Positions 17,027-26,630 are shown, counted from the first letter of the stretch. The stretch is DNA of 64,000 bases from SbD1 sp039679945 (GCA_039679945.1 JBDKTY010000127.1:1-64000); one strand, 5' to 3'. The notes: generated by a model from the sequence alone, not told the origin. Numbers and translations are program-made.

Positions 17027-19492
17027 ATGCGCGACGAGGAAAAAACAAAAGCACAACTGATCTCGGAACTTCAGACGCTACGGTGGATGCTGGCAAGGTC
17101 CTCGGGGGATTCGTCGAATCTTCGATTGCAAGCGGAGCCCGCTCACGAGCAGCTTCCGTCGGTGGAGGCGCAGCCGCGGGCTTTCCTGACCGGCCTGGAG
17201 ACAAGCGACGAGCACTTCCGGGCGGCATTCGACCAGTCGCCGCTCGGGTCCGCGGTCGTGGGGACCGACCATCGGTTCAAACACGCGAACCAGGCGCTTT
17301 GCCGCATGCTGGACTACTCGGAAGAAGAGTTGAAGCTGCTCGCCTTTTCCGATGTTATCCATACCGAGGATGTTCCGGAATGCCTCGATCTAGCGCGGGA
17401 GTTGCTGGCGGGAAGGATAGGAGAATTCAGCGTCGAAAAACGCTGTATCCGCAAAGACGGCTCTACCATCTGGGCAAGCATTTCCACCACGGCCATCCTG
17501 GATCATGAAGGACGCATACTCCATTACCTGTCCATCGTCAGCAATATAAGCGGCCGTAAACTGGCTGAACAGGAAGTCGGGATCTACAAGGAACATCTCG
17601 AGGCACTCGTCAGGGAACGGACGGGGGAGTTAGGCTGCGCCAACAGGCGGCTTGAACTGGAGATTAAAAAAGGGAAGAAAATAGAGAAAGTGATACTCGC
17701 CCGTAATCGGCTCCTCCGGTTGATGGGAGATGCGGGTTCCAGGAAAGAGTACCTCAAGGCCGTTGTGGAACGCATACGGGAATGGAGCAGGTGCGTGTGC
17801 GTCGGGGTCCGGATGGTAAACGAACTCGGGGCGATCCCCTATGATTCGTATACCGGGTTCAGCAGGGAGTTCTGGGAGAACGAAAACGAGATTCTGCTCT
17901 GCCGGGACAATTGCATCTGTACGCGGATCTGCCGCGGCAGCCCTGACCCGGAGGATCGTCCCCTGCTGACCCGCTATGGCTCGTTCCGATCCGGAGATTT
18001 GCAGAGATTCGGGGCGGGGCTCAGCCCGGCCGATCTCGGCCGCTTCAGGGGCGCGTGTATAAGAAGTGGATTTCAGACCGTGGCGGTCGTTCCGATCCGG
18101 TATGCGGGCGTGACGCTTGGGGCCGTCCACCTGGCGGATCGAAGAAGGAACATGGCCCCCAAATGGTTGATGGATCTTCTGGAATCAGGCGCCCAGTTGA
18201 TAGGGGAAGCCATCCACGAATTCAATGCGAAAGACGAACTCCGGTATACCTATGAAACCCAGAGAGTGATCGACTCAATCCTGCGCCTTGGCCTGGAAGG
18301 CACCGATCTCATCGATGTCCTGAACCGGGCGCTCGAACTCGTGCTCTCGATCCCGGGTCTGGCCATGGAGAGCAGTGGGAGCATCTTCCTGGTCGAGAAG
18401 GAACCGGGAGTGCTGATTTTGAAAGCCAGGAGCGGGCTGTCGCGCGAAGTGCTGGATGACTGCGGCCGCATACCATTTGGCAAATGCATGTGCGGGCGCG
18501 CCGCGATGGAACGCCGTACAATATATGCCAAAGGCCTGGATGATGGCGCGCACGATCTGCGCCATGAAGAGATGATTCCACATGGTCACTACTGCACTCC
18601 CATCATATTTTCCGGTAAAGTCCTGGGCGTAATGAACATCACGCTACGCGACAGGCACCCCTATGACAGCAAGCAAGAGCATTTCCTGACCGCGGTTGCG
18701 AATGCGCTGGCCGGCGTCATCGAGCGAAAACGGATCGAGCGCGAACTCGCCATTTATACAGCGCGCCTGGAGCGTAGCAACCGGGACCTTGAACAGTTCG
18801 CTTATGTCGCCTCCCATGACTTGAATGAACCACTCCGGAAAATCAAGGCATTTAGCGGCATGCTTATCTGCAAAGTGCAAACCTCCCCGGAGAAGGAAGT
18901 GCTGGACCGGCTCATGCGCATCGAGGGCGCGGCGGGCAGAATGCAGCGCCTTCTTAACGATCTTCTGGTCTATTCCCGCGTCGGGACCAGGCAGCGTCCT
19001 CTTGAAAGAGTGAAACTGCGGCAGATTGTCGAGGAAGTGGAGGGTGATCTTTGGGTCCGCATCAATAGAGAAATGGGGAAGCTGATAGTGGGAGATCTCC
19101 CCGAGATCGAGGCCGATTCCACCCAGATGCGCCAGCTCTTCCAGAACCTCGTCGCGAATGCCTTGAAGTTCCACGGGGAAAAGCCCCCCCTCGTATCGAT
19201 CTACACGCTGACGACCTCTCCCGAGCAGTGCACGATATGCGTCGAGGACAACGGCATAGGTTTCGAAGAGACTTACCTCGACCGGATATTCAATCCTTTC
19301 CAGCGCCTGCATGGACGGGGGCAATACGAGGGTAGCGGAATGGGGCTCGCAATCTGCCGCAGAATTGTTGAGCGGCACGGCGGGACTATCACCGCGAAGA
19401 GTTCACCCGGAGAGGGCTCCACCTTCATTATCGAGCTTCCGGTAATGCAAAAGACCGACCCGCCAGTTCAGCCCTTCGATATCTCTCAATAA
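17027..19492 (+). CDS. PAS-GAF-GAF sensor histidine kinase
   Basis: I prefer the ATG at 17027 (820 residues), since the 35 codons upstream lie next to a repeat; no strong ribosome site settles it. Order: a short coiled coil, a PAS domain (about 62-175), a coiled linker, a GAF-like region (about 220-380), a second GAF (about 400-550), then HisKA and HATPase_c. The phospho-acceptor is H597 in SHDLNEPLR; ATP-binding boxes are NLVANALKFH, DNGIGF and GSGMGLAI. There are no membrane helices, so the signal is cytoplasmic. The first GAF holds four close cysteines (C292, C296, C298, C302), a possible metal or redox site. No response regulator is adjacent, so it is an orphan kinase. Confidence 0.85.
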   Translation: MRDEEKTKAQLISELQTLRWMLARSSGDSSNLRLQAEPAHEQLPSVEAQPRAFLTGLETSDEHFRAAFDQSPLGSAVVGTDHRFKHANQALCRMLDYSEEELKLLAFSDVIHTEDVPECLDLARELLAGRIGEFSVEKRCIRKDGSTIWASISTTAILDHEGRILHYLSIVSNISGRKLAEQEVGIYKEHLEALVRERTGELGCANRRLELEIKKGKKIEKVILARNRLLRLMGDAGSRKEYLKAVVERIREWSRCVCVGVRMVNELGAIPYDSYTGFSREFWENENEILLCRDNCICTRICRGSPDPEDRPLLTRYGSFRSGDLQRFGAGLSPADLGRFRGACIRSGFQTVAVVPIRYAGVTLGAVHLADRRRNMAPKWLMDLLESGAQLIGEAIHEFNAKDELRYTYETQRVIDSILRLGLEGTDLIDVLNRALELVLSIPGLAMESSGSIFLVEKEPGVLILKARSGLSREVLDDCGRIPFGKCMCGRAAMERRTIYAKGLDDGAHDLRHEEMIPHGHYCTPIIFSGKVLGVMNITLRDRHPYDSKQEHFLTAVANALAGVIERKRIERELAIYTARLERSNRDLEQFAYVASHDLNEPLRKIKAFSGMLICKVQTSPEKEVLDRLMRIEGAAGRMQRLLNDLLVYSRVGTRQRPLERVKLRQIVEEVEGDLWVRINREMGKLIVGDLPEIEADSTQMRQLFQNLVANALKFHGEKPPLVSIYTLTTSPEQCTICVEDNGIGFEETYLDRIFNPFQRLHGRGQYEGSGMGLAICRRIVERHGGTITAKSSPGEGSTFIIELPVMQKTDPPVQPFDISQ

Positions 19493-19650
19493 ACGGCTTT
19501 TTGGAACATGCAGTATCAGTGAGTCACGTTACTGGTCGGGTCTCCACTTCTCATCATGCCGAAGCGGCCAGGACCTACCCCTCCGTTCGCCCTGAGCAAG
19601 GCGTTGGAGGGTAAAACGGGCCGATGAGTAATCGGCGGGCAGGAAAGCCC
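19475..19650 (-). repeat. Interspersed palindromic repeat, copy 3 (reverse)
   Basis: It begins within the last codons of the kinase (CTTCGATATCTCTCAATAA) and continues with a stretch like that of copy 1 (GTTACTGGTCGGGTC, then ATGCCGAAGCGG). A CGTTCGCCCTGAGC arm follows. It probably supplied the final codons of the kinase. Confidence 0.65.
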
Positions 19651-19814
19651 GCCCCATGCAGTGCGTGGGTTCTCCCTGTTTCCTTACCCCGACCCGCCAC
19701 GCGCTTGCGGGGTTTTGCCTCGCCGCGCGGGAACGTGGGAGACCCCGTACTCGGGGACGAACGGGTACACTGAGCGGTTTTTCGAATAAAAGATGTATAA
19801 CGCGGGCGTTAATC

Positions 19815-19841
19815 GGCGCCTCCCCGGAACGGGGAGGCGCC
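19815..19841. terminator. Strong 12-bp hairpin after ftsH
   Basis: GGCGCCTCCCCG (19815-19826) and CGGGGAGGCGCC (19830-19841) form a perfect 12-bp stem with a GAA loop, 23 bp beyond the ftsH stop. Neither strand has a T-run, so it may protect the mRNA end or act as a Rho-assisted stop. Confidence 0.55.
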
Positions 19842-19864
19842 CGAAGGACAATCTCGGGTGTGAA

Positions 19865-21802
19865 TTACTGATCGGACGGTGTGGGGTTCGGTTCCGGCTC
19901 CGGATTTTCTTCTTTTACCTCCGGAATCGGCGCGCCACCGGCTTCATCGGCGGGGGCGACAGGCGGTTGCGGCTTCGGCTGCTTCTTGCTCGGTAACCTG
20001 ACAAGCAGGTCCGGATCGATTTCGCTTATAATCTGGTCCACATCCTTCAGGTCCAGGGTTTCCTTTTCAAGAAGCATCTGGGCGATTCGCTCCAGGACCG
20101 GCCGGTGTTCGGTCAGCAGGGTCCTGGACCGCTGATAGTTTTCTTCGACAATGCGCCTTACTTCCTTGTCGATGCTGAGGGCCGTCTGTTCGCTGAAATC
20201 ACGCTGATGGCCTATTTCACGTCCCAGGAAAGGTTGTTCCTCTCGCCGGCCGAAACTCACCGGACCCATCTTTTCGCTCATGCCCCACTCGCAGACCATG
20301 CGCCGCGCGATCTGGGTCGCCCGTTCGATGTCGTTCGAGGCGCCGGTTGTGTTCATGTTGAACGAAATCTCCTCGGCAACCCTGCCGCCCATGAGAATGG
20401 AGATGCTGTCGAGCAGGAATTCCCGCGAGTAGGTGTGGCGGTCGTCCTGGGGCAGTTGCTGTGTCAGGCCGAGGGCGCGCCCGCGCGGGATGATGGTCAC
20501 CTTGTGCAGTGGGTCCGCATGGGGCAAAAGCCTGGCAACCAGTGCGTGCCCGGCTTCGTGATAGGCGGTAATGCGCTTTTCCTCGTCGCTCAAAATCATG
20601 CTTTTGCGCTCGAGCCCCATCATGACCTTATCTTTGGCGTCCTCGAAATCCGCCATTCCGATAAGGTCCTTGTTCTTGCGGGCCGCGAGCAGGGCGGCCT
20701 CGTTGACGAGGTTTTCCAGGTCAGCCCCGGAGAACCCGGGCGTTCCCTTGGCGAGGGTCTGTACGTCCACGTCAGGGGCCAGAGGCTTGGATACCAGGTG
20801 AACCTTGAGAATACCCGCCCGTCCCCGGATGTCGGGCACCGGGACGACGACCTGCCTGTCGAAGCGACCCGGCCGAAGCAGCGCGGGGTCGAGAACATCG
20901 GGCCTGTTCGTGGCCGCGATCAGGATGACGCCTTCATTGGACTCGAAACCGTCCATTTCAACCAGGAGCTGATTCAAGGTCTGCTCGCGCTCATCATGAC
21001 CGCCGCCCAGACCTGCTCCTCGGTGCCTTCCGACCGCGTCTATCTCGTCAATGAATATGATGCACGGGGCGTTTTTCTTCCCCTGCATAAACAGGTCGCG
21101 AACGCGCGATGCGCCCACGCCGACAAACATCTCAACAAAATCGGAGCCGCTGATCGAAAAAAACGGCACCCCGGCTTCGCCCGCGATAGCCCTGGCCAGA
21201 AGCGTTTTTCCGGTTCCAGGCGCGCCCACCAGCAGCACGCCCTTGGGGATACGGCCGCCTAGGCGGGTGAATTTCTTGGGGTCTTTCAAGAATTCAACTA
21301 TTTCCTGCAACTCTTCCTTGGCTTCATCCACTCCCGCCACATCGTTGAAGAGCACTTTCTTTGAATTCTCATTGAGAAGGCGCGCGCGGCTCTTGCCGAA
21401 GCTCATCGCTTTCCCGCCTCCCATCTGCATCTGGCGCATAAAGAAAATCCACACGCCGATCAAAAGGAGCATGGGAAGCCAACTCACCAGAAGTCCCTGC
21501 CACCAGGGGGTCTCTTCCTCGGGCTTCGCCTGGATGTTCACGCTGTGTTCGCGCAAGATCCTGATCATGTCGGAGTCCCGCGGAACATAGGTCTTGAAGA
21601 GCTTGCCGTCGTTGAAAGTGCCAAAGACGTGGTCGCCCTGGATGGTAACCTGGGTGACCTCACCCTTCTGGACGGAAGTCAGGAACTGGCTGTAGGTGGT
21701 TTCGAGGCTGGTACGCTGCGGCTGATGGAACATGTTGAAAAGGAGAATTACCATGAGGCTGATGACCAGCCAGAGAGCCAAATTCTTATAAAACGGATTC
21801 AA
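19865..21802 (-). CDS. ftsH: ATP-dependent zinc metalloprotease FtsH
   Basis: Start chosen at TTG 21802: AAGGAGG lies eight bases upstream and the product then begins NPFYKNLALW, like FtsH of related bacteria. The longer frame to 21832 would place codons over the ribosome site. Two membrane helices (about 6-25 and 108-125) flank a periplasmic domain. The AAA+ core has GAPGTGKT (193-200), IIFIDEIDAVG and the second region of homology RPGRFDR. The zinc site is HEAGH (415-419). The last 40 residues are Pro/Glu-rich. FtsH hexamers extract and degrade membrane and regulatory proteins. It stands alone here, without tilS, hpt or folP. Confidence 0.96.
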   Translation of the reverse strand: MNPFYKNLALWLVISLMVILLFNMFHQPQRTSLETTYSQFLTSVQKGEVTQVTIQGDHVFGTFNDGKLFKTYVPRDSDMIRILREHSVNIQAKPEEETPWWQGLLVSWLPMLLLIGVWIFFMRQMQMGGGKAMSFGKSRARLLNENSKKVLFNDVAGVDEAKEELQEIVEFLKDPKKFTRLGGRIPKGVLLVGAPGTGKTLLARAIAGEAGVPFFSISGSDFVEMFVGVGASRVRDLFMQGKKNAPCIIFIDEIDAVGRHRGAGLGGGHDEREQTLNQLLVEMDGFESNEGVILIAATNRPDVLDPALLRPGRFDRQVVVPVPDIRGRAGILKVHLVSKPLAPDVDVQTLAKGTPGFSGADLENLVNEAALLAARKNKDLIGMADFEDAKDKVMMGLERKSMILSDEEKRITAYHEAGHALVARLLPHADPLHKVTIIPRGRALGLTQQLPQDDRHTYSREFLLDSISILMGGRVAEEISFNMNTTGASNDIERATQIARRMVCEWGMSEKMGPVSFGRREEQPFLGREIGHQRDFSEQTALSIDKEVRRIVEENYQRSRTLLTEHRPVLERIAQMLLEKETLDLKDVDQIISEIDPDLLVRLPSKKQPKPQPPVAPADEAGGAPIPEVKEENPEPEPNPTPSDQ

Positions 21803-21998
21803 GCGAGGGACCTCCTTGAATATTCTTGCCATGGAACCGCGCGGAAAGGCGGCTCAACTTATGACGGATGATCGGGGACCTGCCGGATGATGAATCCACC
21901 GGACAACTCCACAATGGAAACACAAAATTATCGCTCATCTGCACCGCGATGTCCAGTAGCACACGGACCGCAATTGCAAAAAGCGCCCGGAAAAAAGC

Positions 21999-23273
21999 TC
22001 ACCGACCGGGAAACGCGCATTTTCGCCCCGATGCGAATCTGAAAAGCAGGAGAAAAGCAAGGGCGCAAACCGCATTTATGAGCGCCGTGGTTATAAACCC
22101 GAAGCGAAACCCCAGGTCGCGTGTGATCATTCCCATTATAAGAGCGCTCAGCATCATTCCCAAGTAGATGCATGTATTATAGGCCCCCATGGCAAAGCCG
22201 CGGGAGTCCGATGGGACCACCTCGGCGATCAGCGCGCCGATGGCGGTAAAGGCGATCCCCATGCATATTCCCATGGCAAACGCGCTGACCAGGAACGACG
22301 ATAACGAACTGGAAACCCCGATTCCGACGATGGACAGGGAGTAGCCGAGAAGGCCGGCAAAAACCATTTTCTTTCTGTCCGCCACCTGGTCGCTCAAATA
22401 CCCGAAGGGAATCCGGCACAGCGCGTTCACCACCGCCTGGACTCCAAAAATAATTCCGATTTCTCCTACCCCTATCCCCTGATCACTTGCGTGCAGGGGC
22501 GCGAAAGTAATGAATACCCCCAGGCAGAAACTGCTCCCGAGCGTCACGAGCAGGCAGGCCAGGAGAAACCGGTTTCGTGCCAGCTCGCGAAAGATGGCGG
22601 TATTTTTTCTCTCCGGCCTGCTTTGATGGTGCTGTCCGGGATGTCCTGGAAGCGCCATGAGAGCGATCCAGAACATAATAAACGTAAATAACGCGGAAAT
22701 CGCGAAGACCCATTCGAAGCTGAGAACTTGAGCCGCGAAGCCGCCCAGGGCGGGACCAACACTCATGCCGCCGTAAAGGGACATGGTGTACCAGCCATAG
22801 GACCGGCCGATGTGGGTCTTCGGTGAAAAGTCGATGACAAAGGACATCATCGTGGGAGCAAACGCTGCAATTCCCGCGCCTGAAAAGAGATATACCCCGA
22901 GTAATTGCCAGGGAGTTTTGCTGAACCCGAGCAAAAATGAGGTTGCCGAGGAGAGGAGCAGGCCCGCCAGAATGAGTCTCTTGCGGCCGAGCCGGTCGGA
23001 AATGATCCCCAGGGGAAAGCATAAAAGCCCGGCGACCAGCATGAAGGAAGAGGTTATCATGCCGACCTGGAGAGTGTCGGCTCCCAGACCGCGCGCAAAG
23101 AGGGGAAGGACCGGAATGCGCATGTAGGCCCCTGAGTAGCAGCCGAAGGAGACGAGGCAGCAGATCAGCAGGAGCCGTTGATGGGGGAGGGCGATATTTC
23201 CCTGTTTTTCCGAAATATCACTATTCAATGTCGCATTCGACTCCTGGGCGGATGCATGCATCGGCAAAAGCAT
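21999..23273 (-). CDS. MFS transporter
   Basis: The 424-residue protein has twelve predicted membrane helices and the MFS loop signature (GIISDRLGRKRLI between helices 2 and 3, repeated as GYLSDQVADRKKM between helices 8 and 9). This is the general pattern of drug-efflux or small-molecule carriers of the DHA1 type; substrate unknown. The first 30 residues are hydrophilic. The start is uncertain: the ATG at 23273 has only GAGG close by, and an ATG at 23261 is possible. It lies 94 bp downstream of the NifA-like regulator gene in the same direction, so the regulator may control it. Confidence 0.85.
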   Translation of the reverse strand: MLLPMHASAQESNATLNSDISEKQGNIALPHQRLLLICCLVSFGCYSGAYMRIPVLPLFARGLGADTLQVGMITSSFMLVAGLLCFPLGIISDRLGRKRLILAGLLLSSATSFLLGFSKTPWQLLGVYLFSGAGIAAFAPTMMSFVIDFSPKTHIGRSYGWYTMSLYGGMSVGPALGGFAAQVLSFEWVFAISALFTFIMFWIALMALPGHPGQHHQSRPERKNTAIFRELARNRFLLACLLVTLGSSFCLGVFITFAPLHASDQGIGVGEIGIIFGVQAVVNALCRIPFGYLSDQVADRKKMVFAGLLGYSLSIVGIGVSSSLSSFLVSAFAMGICMGIAFTAIGALIAEVVPSDSRGFAMGAYNTCIYLGMMLSALIMGMITRDLGFRFGFITTALINAVCALAFLLLFRFASGRKCAFPGR

Positions 23274-23367
23274 CAGCCTCGTCGCACGTTCACGTGAGGG
23301 GAAGCGGGGCGAGATTCAGAGAGGAGTGCGGGTTGAGAACGGGAAGAATGGAAAAGAGTGCCCGGTA

Positions 23368-24894
23368 TTACGCCGACTGTTTGGCCCGGAATCGCCTCGG
23401 GTCAATTCCGTACTTCTCCACCTTGTACTGGATTATCCGTTTGGTGGTTCCGAGAAGGCGGGCCGCCTGGGACTGGTTCCCATGCACATCTTTCAGGGCA
23501 TCCGTTATCAGATCGCGTTCGAAGGCGCTGGTAAGGGCCTCCAGCTTGCCGCGGCTAACGTTTTGCATGCCTTCCGGCTTCATCTGGAGGGTCGGCGGCA
23601 AGTGCCAGGAGTCGATTGCGTTGCCCTGGCTGAGCAGCACCGCGCGTTCGATACAATTTTCCAGTTCGCGCACATTGCCGGGCCAATGATAGCTCATCAG
23701 CATGTCTATGGCGCTCGTGGTGATTCTCTTTATGTCTTTCGCGAACTCGCTCGCGTATTTCAGGACAAAGAAATCGGCCAGGAGCAGAATGTCGGGTCCT
23801 CGTTCCCGGAGCGGGGGCAGGTAGATTGGGAAAACGTTGAGCCTGTAGAAAAGGTCCTGGCGAAAATTGCCCCGCGAGACTTCCGACTCGAGGTCCTTGT
23901 TGGACGCGGTGACCACGCGAACGTCCACCTTGACGGTACGCGAGGATCCCAGCGGCTGGAACTCCCGCTCCTGGAGCACGCGCAGAAGTTTGGCCTGGGC
24001 TATCGGCGACAGTTCCCCGACCTCGTCGAGAAATATGGTCCCCCCCTGGGCCTCCTCGAAACGTCCCCGCCTGCGTGTGATCGCTCCGGTGAAAGCGCCT
24101 TTTTCGTGTCCAAACAGTTCGCTCTCCAGGAGCGTATCCGGCATCGCGGCGCAGTTTACCTGGACCAGAGGACCGGATCGCCTGCGGCTGTTTTCATGTA
24201 TGGCCTTGGCTACCAGTTCCTTTCCCGTCCCGGTTTCGCCGGCGATAAGCACCGTAGTGTTCGTGTCCGCCACCTGATCGATGAGTCGCAGCACCTCCTG
24301 GATGACCTTGGAGCGTCCGATGATATTGGTGATGGGGCGCTTTGCCTCGGCCAGCATCCTCCTCAGACGCCGGTTCTCTTCATCGATGGCACGAAAATGC
24401 ACCACCTTGCCGAGGAGTTCGGCAACGGCGCTCATTATTTCAACTTCACTCCCGATCTCCTCCACCTGGTGAGCGAGTTTGTCCGCGGACAGCACGCCCA
24501 CGCACCGGCCCTGGTAGAAGATCGGGACACACAGGAAAGCCAACTCGGCCCTGTTGAGGGACTTGCGCGCCCCTGTCCTGTCAAGGAAATGGGTTTCATT
24601 GTCAAGATTGGCAATCGCAAGCGGCCGCCCCGTCTGCGCCACTTTTCCCGTGATCCCCTCTCCGGGTCTGTAGCAGATCTTGCCCGTTTCGAAGTCCACT
24701 CCCCGCGCGACGTCAAGCCAGGCCTTGCCGGTGTGTATATCTAAAATGGAAATCATGCCGCGCTCCATTCCGAGGCGGGCACTCAGGATGTCCAGTGTCT
24801 CCTGGAGCTGGTCCTTAAGTTCATTTGAACGTGTCAGGGCTCTTGCGATTTCGTGCAATGCCTTTAATTCAACTAAACTAAACTTTTCAGGCAT
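23368..24894 (-). CDS. Sigma54-dependent activator, GAF-AAA-Fis (NifA-like)
   Basis: This 508-residue regulator has a GAF domain (about 20-165), an AAA+ domain with Walker A GETGTGKE (219-226), the sigma54-contact loop GAFTGA (266-271) and Walker B GTIFLDEVGEL. A C-terminal Fis-type helix-turn-helix (about 470-500, GNQSQAARLLGTTKRIIQYK) follows. The plan is that of NifA, but without nif genes nearby the name is not used. It should bind an upstream enhancer and drive sigma54 RNA polymerase in response to a small ligand in the GAF pocket. Its own upstream region carries a repeated motif (24956-25003) that could be autoregulatory. Confidence 0.9.
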   Translation of the reverse strand: MPEKFSLVELKALHEIARALTRSNELKDQLQETLDILSARLGMERGMISILDIHTGKAWLDVARGVDFETGKICYRPGEGITGKVAQTGRPLAIANLDNETHFLDRTGARKSLNRAELAFLCVPIFYQGRCVGVLSADKLAHQVEEIGSEVEIMSAVAELLGKVVHFRAIDEENRRLRRMLAEAKRPITNIIGRSKVIQEVLRLIDQVADTNTTVLIAGETGTGKELVAKAIHENSRRRSGPLVQVNCAAMPDTLLESELFGHEKGAFTGAITRRRGRFEEAQGGTIFLDEVGELSPIAQAKLLRVLQEREFQPLGSSRTVKVDVRVVTASNKDLESEVSRGNFRQDLFYRLNVFPIYLPPLRERGPDILLLADFFVLKYASEFAKDIKRITTSAIDMLMSYHWPGNVRELENCIERAVLLSQGNAIDSWHLPPTLQMKPEGMQNVSRGKLEALTSAFERDLITDALKDVHGNQSQAARLLGTTKRIIQYKVEKYGIDPRRFRAKQSA

Positions 24895-24955
24895 TTGTTA
24901 TCCATTCTAAAGAACGAGTATTTCCGATAAGGTAGCCATGAATTAGCGCATTTGC

Positions 24956-25003
24956 ACAAAATTGTCACTGGTTTTATACCGGTATGTAGAACAAAATTGT
25001 CAC
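24956..25003. promoter_or_regulatory. Direct-repeat operator candidate before the NifA-like gene
   Basis: ACAAAATTGTCAC occurs at 24956-24968 and again, identical, at 24991-25003, a 35-bp step. Between them lies ATACCGGTAT, a perfect palindrome. The block is about 60-110 bp upstream of the regulator start, where an activator or repressor would bind. Confidence 0.5.
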
Positions 25004-25272
25004 GGAAGACGTCGCTTCTGATGCGGGGGACTGAACGGGGGCTGTGCTGATGATTGCGCCGGACCTTCTCGCACGAGGCGCCATGCAGTCCGGAGAGGTT
25101 CCCGACAGCGAGCGCCGGCGCGCGAAAAATCACGGATGCCTGAACCGGGAACCGGTAAAGACCATTGAATGGTACAGGTTTCCCGGCGATGCGGTGTCCG
25201 CCATTTTCGAAGTCTTGCCGGCGGCAACGGCGACACCGCGGCGGAAAGGCTGCTTGCGCTAGATAGGAGCCG

Positions 25273-25869
25273 CTATTTTCTTTTCAGCACGAAGACCTGT
25301 TTGACCGGCATGGCGCCGACCACGTCACGTGTTTCGGCAAGCTGCGCGGGTTCTGATTCCAGCTCTTCCCAGGAACTCATGATCACGCACTCCCCGTTTT
25401 TTTTCACGAGGATGGGCACGGTTTTCCTGGAAGGCTTTTTGCCTTCGAAAATCATGTTGCCGGGTTCCTCGGGGCGTACAAGCCTGCATTCGACGCTGAA
25501 CGATTCGACCGCCTGATACAGGGTGGATGTGGTGTATTCATCCGCGGAGAAGGCCTTTATTTTCCCTTCCTCGAAAAGGAAGACGTTTTTGTCGCCGCCG
25601 TTTTGTTCCGGATTCTCCATAGTCTCCTTTTTCTCGCTCCTCTCTTCATTCCTTTCGAAGAAGGAAAGCTGGTTTATGGCTTCCGAGGCTTCCTTGCGTT
25701 TCATGATGAAATACTCCTTGTATCTTCCTGAATTCCTCAGAGCTTCATATGCGGGATTGAACTCGCCGCTTCTGGCGCGTTCGCGCAACTCATAGCAGTC
25801 AAGCCGGCACAGGATGCACCGGAATACTGGTATCCGGCACTCTTCGTTTTTGCACCAGACGTATTGCAT
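25273..25869 (-). CDS. Conserved-looking protein with N-terminal Cys cluster
   Basis: I do not recognise this gene. The likely ATG is at 25869 (a tandem ATG lies at 25872), giving 198 residues. It starts MQYVWCKNEECRIPVFRC and continues ILCRLDCYEL: five cysteines in 18 residues (C6, C11, C18, C21, C25), enough for a zinc or Fe-S site. A basic helix with YKEYF follows, then an acidic linker (residues 70-95) and a C-terminal domain of about 95 residues (VFLFEEGKIKAFSADEYTT to VKQVFVLKRK) that looks like a small beta-rich fold. The ribosome site is weak. It lies 378 bp upstream of the NifA-like gene, same strand. Confidence 0.6.
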   Translation of the reverse strand: MQYVWCKNEECRIPVFRCILCRLDCYELRERARSGEFNPAYEALRNSGRYKEYFIMKRKEASEAINQLSFFERNEERSEKKETMENPEQNGGDKNVFLFEEGKIKAFSADEYTTSTLYQAVESFSVECRLVRPEEPGNMIFEGKKPSRKTVPILVKKNGECVIMSSWEELESEPAQLAETRDVVGAMPVKQVFVLKRK

Positions 25870-26180
25870 CATCAGGGGTTCACTCAAGCAGGGGATAGTT
25901 AAAGGCAAACCCATTCTAACCGATAAAGAAGTCGAATTATACCGAAATGCATGCGGCCATACACTTTTTGATCTTCGCGCCACGGGTGTCGAAATGCCGC
26001 CGGGGCCCCGGCCCCTCTCCCCGAAAAACTCCCGGCGCGCTTTAAATTTCTTGATATAAGCCCTCTTGTGTATCAAAATGCCGCCAACACGGAAAGATGA
26101 AAGACCTCCAGTGGTCATGGCCCTCTACGCCGTATTCTCGGATAACAGAACAGCAGGTCCCCAGTCGAACGGAGCCAATG

Positions 26181-26630
26181 ATGCCCGAGTGCAGGAAGAC
26201 TGTCACGAAGCTTTGGATTGTCGCATGTTGCCTTCTGATTGCCGCGACGTTGGCGTCTTGTGGATCGATGGGCAGTGGCGGGAGCAAAGGGAAGGAAGGC
26301 CTGGCCACCAGCGTCGAGACCTTCAATCGTTCCTTCAAATGGGAGGATTACAACGCCGCCGCCATCTTCATCGGCTTTGGCCAGAAGGAGCAGTTCTGGA
26401 GAGACGTAGACAGGTTCAAGGGAAAGATCAGGATCACGGATTTCCAGATCAGGGAAATTGATCACGTCGAAAAAAGCACCACGGGCACGGCCATCCTGTG
26501 CATGCAGTACTATTCGACGAGTTCCCCGACGCTGGAATCGGTGACGTTCTCTCAGAGTTGGTATTTTTCGGAAAAAGACAAAGGATGGCTTGTAAAGGAT
26601 CCCGGTTTCCAGGCGATACCGAAAAAGTAA
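26181..26630 (+). CDS. Small lipoprotein with NTF2-like body
   Basis: Start at the second of two adjacent ATGs (26178 and 26181), which has GGAG six bases upstream. The 149-residue product begins with a lipoprotein signal: basic residues, a hydrophobic stretch (LWIVACCLLIAATLA) and the lipobox LASC. The mature part (TSVETFNRSFKWEDYNAAAIFI to QSWYFSEKDKGWLVKDPGF) has the helix-then-strand pattern of small NTF2-like ligand-binding domains, but I cannot assign it to a named family. It is transcribed away from the Cys-cluster gene and toward the glutamine cyclotransferase gene. Confidence 0.7.
   Translation: MPECRKTVTKLWIVACCLLIAATLASCGSMGSGGSKGKEGLATSVETFNRSFKWEDYNAAAIFIGFGQKEQFWRDVDRFKGKIRITDFQIREIDHVEKSTTGTAILCMQYYSTSSPTLESVTFSQSWYFSEKDKGWLVKDPGFQAIPKK

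Noticed and set aside
20105..21262. 385-codon plus-strand frame across ftsH
   Set aside because: Antisense of a fully conserved FtsH sequence.
23326..24744. 472-codon plus-strand frame across the NifA-like gene
   Set aside because: The minus-strand protein has Walker motifs, GAFTGA and Fis helix; the plus frame has no recognisable features.
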